The notes under the pieces are model-generated. The model was given only the letters and a program-made list of their open reading frames with translations, made no database searches and was not told the DNA's origin. DNA of 42,851 bases from Roseibacillus sp. (GTDB lineage Bacteria > Verrucomicrobiota > Verrucomicrobiia > Verrucomicrobiales > Akkermansiaceae): positions 1 to 42,851 of the forward strand of contig JAPKFB010000042.1 of assembly GCA_028821775.1 (NCBI GenBank), given 5' to 3'. Positions 36,557-42,851 of the stretch are shown piece by piece; within the stretch, counting starts at the first letter, position 1, and each line of letters starts with the position of its first letter. The position numbers were made by a program, and so were the translations under genes.

Positions 36557-37714
36557 ATGTTCTCCGAACGCGAACAAGCACGTTACGAACGACACTTCAC
36601 CCTCCCGGGCTTTGGAGTGGAAGGCCAGGTCGCACTAGCGGAATCCTCGGTCCTGTGCGTCGGGGTCGGCGGGCTGGGATCCCCTGCCGCGCTCTATCTT
36701 GCTGCAGCGGGAGTGGGACGCCTCGGTTTGATCGATGATGACAACGTCGATCTCTCCAACCTACAGCGCCAAATCCTTCATGATGAAAGCTGGGTCGGGG
36801 CCTCCAAGGCGGAAAGTGCGCGTGAACGACTCCGCGGGATCAACTCGGATGTGGCAATCGAGACCCATCAAACCCGGCTCACTCATGACAACGTGATGGA
36901 TCTCCTGGCGCAGTATGACGTCGTGCTCGACGGATCTGACAACTTTCCCACTCGCTTTCTCGTGGCCGACGCTTCCTGGCTGCTCCGCAAACCATTGGTC
37001 GCGGGCGCCATCCATCAATTTGAGGGGCAGCTCAGTGTCTACGATCCCAGAGTCCCCTCCCCTTGTTACCGCTGCCTCCTGCCGGAGCCGCCGCCCGCAG
37101 GAACGGTTCCCACCTGAGAGCAGGCCGGCGTGCTAGGTGCGCTTCCCGGCGTGATCGGGACTTTACAGGCGATGGAGACCATCAAGTTGATCACCGGCTA
37201 CGGACGGAGTCTGGCCGGGCGGATGTTGCACTACGATGCGACCGAACCGCGCATGCGCGAGATTTCCTTGAAGCCGGATCCGGCCTGTGCGCTGTGCGGC
37301 GCCAACGCGACGATCGATCGGCCTGTGCTCTACGAAGATGCCGGCACCCTCATGGACGGAGGAGTCAAGGAAATCGACGTGACCGAAACGATGCGCCTGC
37401 TTGCCAACGACTACAGCGGTGTGCTTTTGGATGTCCGAGAGCGCGATGAGCATGCCTCGGCCCACCTTGAAGGCTGCCGCTTGGCTCCCCTCAGCGAATT
37501 CATGACGCACCTGGATGCCCTCCCAAGGGACAAACCCTACCTCGTCTATTGCAAGATGGGCCAACGCAGCGCACACGCGGCGGGCATGATGGTGCAAGCC
37601 GGTTTTGCCGACGTCACCAATGTGCAGGGGGGCATCATGGCATGGTTGGAGGCTCGCGGCGAGGTCGTCAGCACCGAGCCGCCACCAGGCAGGGGTGTTG
37701 AAGGCTCAGCATGA
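36557..37714 (+). CDS. MoeB/ThiF-type E1-like enzyme fused to rhodanese, predicted selenoprotein (Sec at in-frame TGA)
   Basis: E1-like enzymes of this family adenylate the C-terminal glycine of a ubiquitin-like sulfur carrier (MoaD, ThiS or Urm1), and the rhodanese part supplies persulfide sulfur. Residues 1-186 have GVGGLGSPAAL (nucleotide loop), SNLQRQILHDE, DGSDNFPTRF and the zinc pair C170/C173. TGA at 37115-37117 is codon 187, where relatives have the conserved catalytic Cys before x-x-GVLG. In the same frame follow EQAGVLGALPGVIGTLQAME, the second zinc pair C244/C247, and a full rhodanese domain with active-site C332 in YCKMGQRS. The total is 385 residues. A SECIS-like hairpin lies at 37124-37150, and selB is in this window. 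Without Sec the gene would make a useless 186-residue fragment; a nonsense mutation or sequencing error is the alternative. Confidence 0.88.
37115..37117 (+). other. in-frame TGA, predicted selenocysteine codon (residue 187)
   Basis: The TGA replaces the catalytic cysteine of the E1-like domain: the context is GTVPT-stop-EQAGVLG where relatives read T-x-C-x-x-GVLG. The frame is uninterrupted from 36557 to this codon and from here to 37714. Confidence 0.87.
37124..37150 (+). promoter_or_regulatory. predicted bacterial SECIS element
   Basis: Beginning 7 bases after the TGA, GCCGG (37124-37128) pairs with CCGGC (37146-37150). After a small internal loop (C against UUC), GUGC (37130-37133) pairs with GCGC (37139-37142, one U-G). 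The apical loop is UAGGU (37134-37138), starting at the 17th base after UGA. A short upper stem with a G/U-containing apical loop at this distance is what bacterial SelB recognises, and the E. coli fdhF loop also contains GGU. Folding was done by eye. Confidence 0.7.
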
Positions 37715-37754
37715 GCGGTCCTGAAGAACAGATTTGGGTGAGAGCCCAGCGCTT

Positions 37755-37775
37755 CGGCAACGCATCGTGTTGCCG
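37755..37775 (+). terminator. stem-loop downstream of the selenoprotein gene
   Basis: CGGCAAC (37755-37761) and GTTGCCG (37769-37775) form a perfect 7 bp stem with a 7-base loop, 40 bp after the stop of the MoeB-rhodanese gene and 85 bp before the convergent rodA stop. No T-run follows. It is probably the 3' end signal of one or both genes. Confidence 0.4.
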
Positions 37776-37860
37776 CGCCGCACGTGGGTTCCCTGGAAAC
37801 AGGCCGTGAGCACCGGATACCTGGGCGGGCTTGACTCGGCAGGTGGGGTTTCCCGTTATC

Positions 37861-39036
37861 CTATCCAGGTTGTTCCTGATCTCCCGCGTAGCGGTGGACC
37901 CAGATGCTTTGCACCATGCCCAGCAGGAACATGCAGATGACCACAAAGGTTCCCGAGTAGCTGATGAGCGGCAAGGGAATCCCGGTGATGGGCATGAGGG
38001 AGACGCACATGCCAATATTCTCAAAAATGTGTGCGAAGAGAAGGGCCACCACACCTCCGGCGATGAGTTGACCGGAGAAGTCCCGACTATAGAAGGCGAT
38101 GAAAAGGCACTGAATGAGGAGCAGAGCAAAGGCGGTAATCAGCAACAAGCTCCCGCGAAACCCCTGTTCTTCTGCAATGACCGCGAAGATGTAATCGTTG
38201 TGAGCCGTCATCCAGGGAATGTCCTTCCGATGATGAAGAGAATTCTTAGAGGTGCTGCCATGCCCGATCCCGGGCCACCCGGCCTTGCCCACTGCCATCG
38301 TGACGCGATACTCGGCGTAATTCTCATCGGTGTTGATGATGTAGCCTTGGGAAAGGTTTTCGAGATAGTTGTCGATGCGGGCTGCCCCCCGCTCCGAAAC
38401 AACCGGTAGAATGACAAAGTAAATGATGGGCACGATTCCGACTCCAATCTGCCCCATCAGGAACAAGTAGCGGAAGGGAACCCCCCCGACCAACATGGCC
38501 ACGAAGGCCACCGGCAACCACACGATAGCGGAGCCCATATCCCCATTTTTCATGACGAGGAGGAAGGGGATTCCGCAGAGGAGTGCGATGATTCCAAGTT
38601 TCGCAACCGGATGGGCGAAGATGACATGGATGCGGGGCAAGGCCTCGAAGGTCAATCCAATCATGATGATCCCGGCCGCGATCACAAGCTGGGTGGGTTG
38701 GAAGTTGATCCCTCCAAAGGTGAGTTGGTGCACTTCGGAGCCCTTGGTCATGAGGATAAAGAGCATTACGATCCCGACAAAGTACATGGGGATGCCAAGC
38801 CACTTGAGCCAACGGTAATCGATGAGAGCGGCCGCAAAGTAGACCACGCTTCCAAGAACGATCCAAAGCTTCTGTCGCCCGGCAAAAAACGGGCCCCATT
38901 GTTCCGGTTGGAGGTCTCCGTGGGGAATATGGCGCGCCGCACTCTCGATGCTGAGCACCCCAAAGACCAACAGGCCATACATGGTGAGAATCAGCACCCA
39001 GTTCATTCCGAGAAATTTCCGGAAGAGTGGCGTCAT
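37861..39036 (-). CDS. rodA: peptidoglycan glycosyltransferase RodA (SEDS family)
   Basis: RodA polymerises glycan strands from lipid II in the elongasome and partners with MrdA. The 391-residue protein has about ten membrane helices and the SEDS features: TFGGINFQPTQLV (form of the conserved loop), MKNGDMGSAIVWLPV, GKAGWPGIGHGSTSKNSLHH, HNDYIFAVIAEEQGF, and the C-terminal MPITGIPLPLISYSGT. It starts 35 bp after pcm ends on the same strand and is the last gene of the mdh-thiG-pcm-rodA run. Its transpeptidase partner is encoded 5 kb away on the opposite strand. Confidence 0.96.
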   Translation of the reverse strand: MTPLFRKFLGMNWVLILTMYGLLVFGVLSIESAARHIPHGDLQPEQWGPFFAGRQKLWIVLGSVVYFAAALIDYRWLKWLGIPMYFVGIVMLFILMTKGSEVHQLTFGGINFQPTQLVIAAGIIMIGLTFEALPRIHVIFAHPVAKLGIIALLCGIPFLLVMKNGDMGSAIVWLPVAFVAMLVGGVPFRYLFLMGQIGVGIVPIIYFVILPVVSERGAARIDNYLENLSQGYIINTDENYAEYRVTMAVGKAGWPGIGHGSTSKNSLHHRKDIPWMTAHNDYIFAVIAEEQGFRGSLLLITAFALLLIQCLFIAFYSRDFSGQLIAGGVVALLFAHIFENIGMCVSLMPITGIPLPLISYSGTFVVICMFLLGMVQSIWVHRYAGDQEQPG

Positions 39037-39070
39037 TCAGATTACGCCGGGAAGATACAATGATATCGCA

Positions 39071-39736
39071 TTAAGACAAGGAACGAGGACGGCGCATGGG
39101 AACAAATCGGACCGTTCCGCAATCACGCCAGGTCAAATTGTTATTAGAATCTTTGAAACAGCATTGCAGTTCCTGCATTTTCCCGGGCGGACCGACCGGG
39201 AGCACGAGGCGCCCACCGCGGGCCAGCTGTTCACAAAGAATGTTCGGGACTTCCTGCGGAGCGCAGGCGCAGAGAATGGCATCGAAGCCTCCCTCCGCTT
39301 CTGGCCAGGCCTGATACCCGTCTCCCTGGATGAGGCGAACATTGTTGAGGCCAAGCCGAGTGAGGTTTTCTTGAGCGAGGGCCACGAGCGTACTCTCCAA
39401 TTCCACTGCGCAGACTTCCCGGGCGAGGATGGCAAGAACGGCGGTCTGATAGCCGCAGCCCGCGCCGATCTCGAGCACCCGCTCGCTCCCCTTTAACGCA
39501 AGCAGTTCACTCATGCAGGCCACCACGTAGGGCTGGGAAATCGTCTGATCACTCCCAATGGGCAAGGGGTTATCCTCATACGCACGGCTGCAGAGATGGT
39601 GCGGAACAAACTCGTGACGGGGAAGCTTCGCCATCGCGTTGAGAACCCGCCCATCTCGAATGCCGCGATCCTCGAGTTGATGAACGATCATCTCCTCCCG
39701 GGTAGGCGGGAGCTTCTTTTCTCGGTGTCCAAACAT
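39071..39736 (-). CDS. pcm: protein-L-isoaspartate O-methyltransferase
   Basis: Pcm methylates isoaspartyl residues in damaged proteins, starting their repair. The 221-residue enzyme shows MIVHQLEDRGIRDGRVLNAMAKLPRHEFVP and the SAM-binding motif VLEIGAGCGYQTAVLAIL. IGSDQTISQPYVVA, RVLEIG and the post-motif RLVLPVGPPG are typical. The C-terminus is slightly Arg-rich. It lies between thiG and rodA on the minus strand; a structured gap separates it from thiG. Confidence 0.95.
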   Translation of the reverse strand: MFGHREKKLPPTREEMIVHQLEDRGIRDGRVLNAMAKLPRHEFVPHHLCSRAYEDNPLPIGSDQTISQPYVVACMSELLALKGSERVLEIGAGCGYQTAVLAILAREVCAVELESTLVALAQENLTRLGLNNVRLIQGDGYQAWPEAEGGFDAILCACAPQEVPNILCEQLARGGRLVLPVGPPGKMQELQCCFKDSNNNLTWRDCGTVRFVPMRRPRSLS

Positions 39737-39786
39737 GAGCTGAATTGGTCAGGGCCGGTGTTCGAGTCGTATCAAAGCTCACCTCG

Positions 39787-39849
39787 ATAAGGAATTTCCC
39801 GGGCGTTCGCAATCCGGGACTTTCTCTTGTCCGTGCCTCCATTCCTTAT
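39787..39849 (-). terminator. nested inverted repeat at the end of thiG
   Basis: ATAAGGAAT (39787-39795) and ATTCCTTAT (39841-39849) form a perfect 9 bp inverted repeat whose right arm contains the thiG stop codon. Inside it TCCCGG (39797-39802) pairs with CCGGGA (39814-39819). This could end the mdh-thiG transcript before pcm or attenuate it. There is no clear U-run after it. Confidence 0.4.
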
Positions 39850-40633
39850 TCGCTCAGAAAGCCCGTGAGCGGACTGGTGGCTTCCGCCCGGTCGCTCTGC
39901 AGAGGGAGCCCCGCTTCAAGTGCGGTCCGTCCGGCTTCCACAGCCTGCCGAAAACTAGCAGCCATCCTGATCGGATTCCCTGCAACTGCAATCGCGGTAT
40001 TCACGAGGACCGCATCGGCTCCGAGTTCCATGGCTTCCGCAGCATGACTGGGCGCTCCAATTCCAGCATCGACCACGACCGGTATCTTAGCCTGATCGAC
40101 GATGATCTGAAGTTGATCCCGGGTGGAGAGTCCCCGATTGGATCCGATGGGCGATCCGAGGGGCATCACGGTGGCGGTGCCCACCTCTTCAAGGCGCTTG
40201 GCCAAGACCGGGTCGGCATTGATGTAGGGCAGGACCGTGAAGCCTTCCTGGACCAGTTGCTCAGCGGCCGCCAGGGTCTCGATGGGATCGGGCAGGAGAT
40301 AGTTCGGATCGGGGTGAATCTCCAGTTTGATCCACTTGGGGAGCCCGGCCCTTTCCGCCAATCGCGCAAGCCGAATGGCTTCTTCTGCATTCTTGGCCCC
40401 GCTTGTGTTTGCGAGCAGAAGATATTTTTCGGAATCGACGAAATCGAGGATGTTCGCAAAGGGGTCTCCTTCCGCGTTCAGATTGGCACGACGCAAGGCC
40501 ACGGTGACAATCTCAGTACCGGAGGCTTCCAGCGCATCGCGCATCAATTCCGGTGATCCAAATTTCCCAGTGCCGAGAAAGAGGCGTGACGAAAATGATC
40601 GCCCTGCGATCATCAGTGGCGAATCAGTCGGCA

Positions 40634-40634
<1 letters not shown>
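39846..40634 (-). CDS. thiG: thiazole synthase ThiG
   Basis: ThiG forms the thiazole ring of thiamine from deoxyxylulose 5-phosphate, an imine and ThiS-thiocarboxylate. The 262-residue protein starts [20 protein letters not shown] after a short extension. It contains [17 protein letters not shown], the Schiff-base lysine region [31 protein letters not shown] and [30 protein letters not shown]. Its ATG overlaps the mdh stop by one base. No thiS or thiF lies beside it; the MoeB/ThiF-rhodanese at 36557 could supply the ThiF activity, which is an inference. Confidence 0.96.
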
Positions 40635-41623
<989 letters not shown>

Positions 41624-41725
41624 GACGATGGCTGCCTTTAGCGCGAGGTCGCTGCGCGGTCAATGTCAGGAAGGTTTTGCGTGCACGAAATCATCACCAA
41701 TTGGGACAACATTTCGCATATAGGG

Positions 41726-41824
41726 TTAATATTTTGGTTGCCAAACCACCAGAGAACCGCATGATTCATAGGTCTGGATTGTTCGACGGTTGATCGTTTG
41801 TCCGTCGGCAGGCTTGCGAGCCAT
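41726..41824 (-). CDS. possible 32-residue basic small protein
   Basis: An ATG at 41824 opens a frame of 32 codons ending TAA at 41726. The peptide starts MARKPADGQTINRR, then IQTYESCGSLVVWQPKY, and is basic with a hydrophobic end. It lies 100 bp upstream of mdh on the same strand, in the 316 bp gap between mdh and yebC. The frame is also open further upstream. There is no strong Shine-Dalgarno and I recognise no family, so it may be chance. Confidence 0.25.
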   Translation of the reverse strand: MARKPADGQTINRRTIQTYESCGSLVVWQPKY

Positions 41825-41859
41825 CCACTCTTTTCTCCGCGGCCGAGGTGTTCTGCAAC

Positions 41860-41900
41860 GAAAGGAGGTTATCAGACAAGTGGATGCCAGAAGTGCATCC
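41860..41900 (+). promoter_or_regulatory. yebC leader with strong Shine-Dalgarno and stem-loop
   Basis: AAAGGAGG (about 41860-41867) is the best Shine-Dalgarno in this part of the window, yet it lies about 70 bp before the yebC ATG. After it GGATGC and GCATCC (41881-41899) form a perfect 6 bp hairpin. Very short frames start at a GTG (41879) and ATG (41884) near the hairpin; the ATG frame, MPEVHPEPLLFYLIS, ends just before yebC. A small leader peptide coupled to yebC is possible. Confidence 0.3.
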
Positions 41901-41939
41901 TGAACCCCTCTTATTCTATTTAATTTCTTAGATCCACGC

Positions 41940-42692
41940 ATGGCCGGACACAACAAGTGGTCGAAGGTGAAGCACATCAAGGCGCGCGTTGACGCCAGGA
42001 GGGGCAAAATCTTCAGCCGGTTTTCACAGGAAATTTCCATCGCAGCGCGTGATGGAGGGGGAGATCCTAGTCTTAATCCACGACTGCGCACCGCAATCGA
42101 AGGAGCCAAGAGCCACTCCATGCCCAAGGAGAATATTGTGCGGGCCATCAAAAAAGGCACCGGAGAACTCGGTGGGGAAGCGATTCAGGAGGTGACTTAC
42201 GAGGGCTACGGGCCAGGTGGAATCGCCCTTATCGTCGAAGTGACGACCGATAACACAAACCGCTCGGCCTCAAAGGTGCGCGAAATTTTCACCAAGAACG
42301 GGGGCAGCACAGCGACTCCCGGAAGCGTGACCTACCAATTTGATCGCAAGGGAGAAATTCGCATCCCCATGGATGGGCGCACCGAAGAGGAAATGATGGA
42401 GATTGTCCTTGAGGCGGGCGCGGAAAACATCCAGAGCGATCCTGAAGAATACATCATCTCCAGTGGGGCCGCGGACCTGAGTTCTGTTGCAAATGCCCTT
42501 CAGCAAGCCGGGATGAACCCCAGTTCGCAGCAACTCATTTCTGTCCCTCAGAATCCAAGCATGATCGATGAAGTAAAGGCCGCTAAGCAAGCCCTTCGCC
42601 TTTACGAGGTGCTGGATGACTACGAAGACACCATGAACGTTTTCACCAATTTTGAGATTTCTGACGAAGTCCTGAGCCAACTTGAAGACTGA
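41940..42692 (+). CDS. yebC: YebC/PmpR family transcriptional or translational regulator (TACO1-like)
   Basis: A 250-residue member of the widespread YebC family, some members of which bind DNA as regulators and some of which help ribosomes translate difficult stretches. The diagnostic N-terminus MAGHNKWSKVKHIKARVDA is followed by GKIFSRFSQEISIAARDGG, MPKENIVRAIKKGTGE, YEGYGPGGIALIVEVTTDN, and NGGSTATPGSVTYQFDRKG. The acidic C-terminal domain is complete. The start is ATG 41940; the 53 bp before it contain no nearby Shine-Dalgarno. Confidence 0.96.
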   Translation: MAGHNKWSKVKHIKARVDARRGKIFSRFSQEISIAARDGGGDPSLNPRLRTAIEGAKSHSMPKENIVRAIKKGTGELGGEAIQEVTYEGYGPGGIALIVEVTTDNTNRSASKVREIFTKNGGSTATPGSVTYQFDRKGEIRIPMDGRTEEEMMEIVLEAGAENIQSDPEEYIISSGAADLSSVANALQQAGMNPSSQQLISVPQNPSMIDEVKAAKQALRLYEVLDDYEDTMNVFTNFEISDEVLSQLED

Positions 42693-42724
42693 GTCCCCTC
42701 TCCCTATTTTCTTTTCCTTTCACG

Positions 42725-42851
42725 ATGAGTTCCGATTCAAACTCCGATATGGCCGACCAGTCCAAGAGGTCAGATCGCAATAGTTCAAATCCTTCGGGAA
42801 AAGACGGAGGAGGACGGAAAGATCGCAATCGCGATGGCAACCGTGGTGGCG
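42725..42851 (+). CDS. start of an Arg/Gly/Asp/Ser-rich protein, truncated by the window end
   Basis: An ATG 33 bp after yebC opens a frame that runs off the right edge after 42 codons. The visible N-terminus is low-complexity and hydrophilic (SSDSNSDMADQSKRSDRNSS, then Lys/Arg/Gly/Asp repeats such as KDRNRDGNRGG). Such segments precede RNA-binding proteins, for example Rho factors and helicases of some phyla. With only this tail visible, I cannot identify the protein. Confidence 0.6.
   Translation, partial: MSSDSNSDMADQSKRSDRNSSNPSGKDGGGRKDRNRDGNRGG

Noticed and set aside
37130..37714. Separate rhodanese gene starting at GTG 37130
   Set aside because: It is in the same frame as the upstream E1-like segment. 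It begins in the middle of a conserved E1 region and would lack any Shine-Dalgarno; read-through of TGA as selenocysteine explains both pieces.
37711..37809. 32-codon frame overlapping the end of the selenoprotein gene as ATGA
   Set aside because: It contains no recognisable feature, has odd composition and spans the hairpin at 37755-37775, so it is more likely untranslated 3' sequence.
37715..37860. Riboswitch or selenocysteine tRNA in the gap after the selenoprotein gene
   Set aside because: Some segments recall riboswitch cores, but the gap lies between convergent genes with nothing downstream to control, and no TCA anticodon loop or tRNA-Sec arms were found.

Overview
The window reads as a stretch of ordinary bacterial chromosome of moderately high GC. 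It is densely packed, with many 1-4 bp start/stop overlaps and few clear Shine-Dalgarno sequences. I see no phage genes, insertion sequences, CRISPR arrays, rRNAs or tRNAs. The gene repertoire best fits Verrucomicrobiota (PVC group): a tyrA-aroA-cmk-plsC block, ParA beside mreBCD-mrdA-rng, a secreted SHD1-type/WG-repeat protein, and selenocysteine machinery. That assignment is inference from gene content only.

Left part (1-8.8 kb). A leftward unit luxE-like, luxC-like, IF-1-like, selB pairs acyl activation/reduction enzymes with a small initiation-factor-like protein and the selenocysteine elongation factor. A rightward lipoprotein gene and tyrA-aroA-cmk-plsC follow (tyrosine and chorismate synthesis, CMP kinase, phospholipid acyltransferase). 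Next (8.8-20.6 kb), mostly leftward: gatA/gatC, two small coiled-coil proteins with C-terminal membrane anchors, an RND pump, leuB, a membrane protein with a HEPN-like tail, and lysine 2,3-aminomutase. The rightward genes here are a Na+/Ca2+ exchanger and a winged-helix regulator divergent from kamA.

Middle (20.6-34.8 kb). A leftward sugar nucleotidyltransferase is followed by rightward genes: pyruvate dehydrogenase-type E1 alpha, E1 beta and E2 plus a DUF1805 protein, the SHD1/WG protein, an orphan ParA, and the cell-shape cluster mreB-mreC-mreD-mrdA-rng. Right part (34.8-42.9 kb): leftward trpD and a peroxiredoxin/thioredoxin-fold protein, a rightward MoeB/ThiF-rhodanese gene, leftward rodA, pcm, thiG and mdh, then rightward yebC and the start of an Arg/Gly/Asp-rich protein.

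The main discovery is at 36557-37714. The MoeB/ThiF-rhodanese gene is interrupted by one in-frame TGA (37115-37117) exactly where this E1-like family has its conserved catalytic cysteine. The frame continues with perfect family similarity through the zinc site and a complete rhodanese domain. A stem-loop with a UAGGU apical loop starts a few bases after the UGA, as expected of a bacterial SECIS element, and selB is in the same window. I read this as a selenoprotein: an E1-like sulfur-carrier-activating enzyme with selenocysteine as its active-site residue. An annotation pipeline would report it as two truncated genes.
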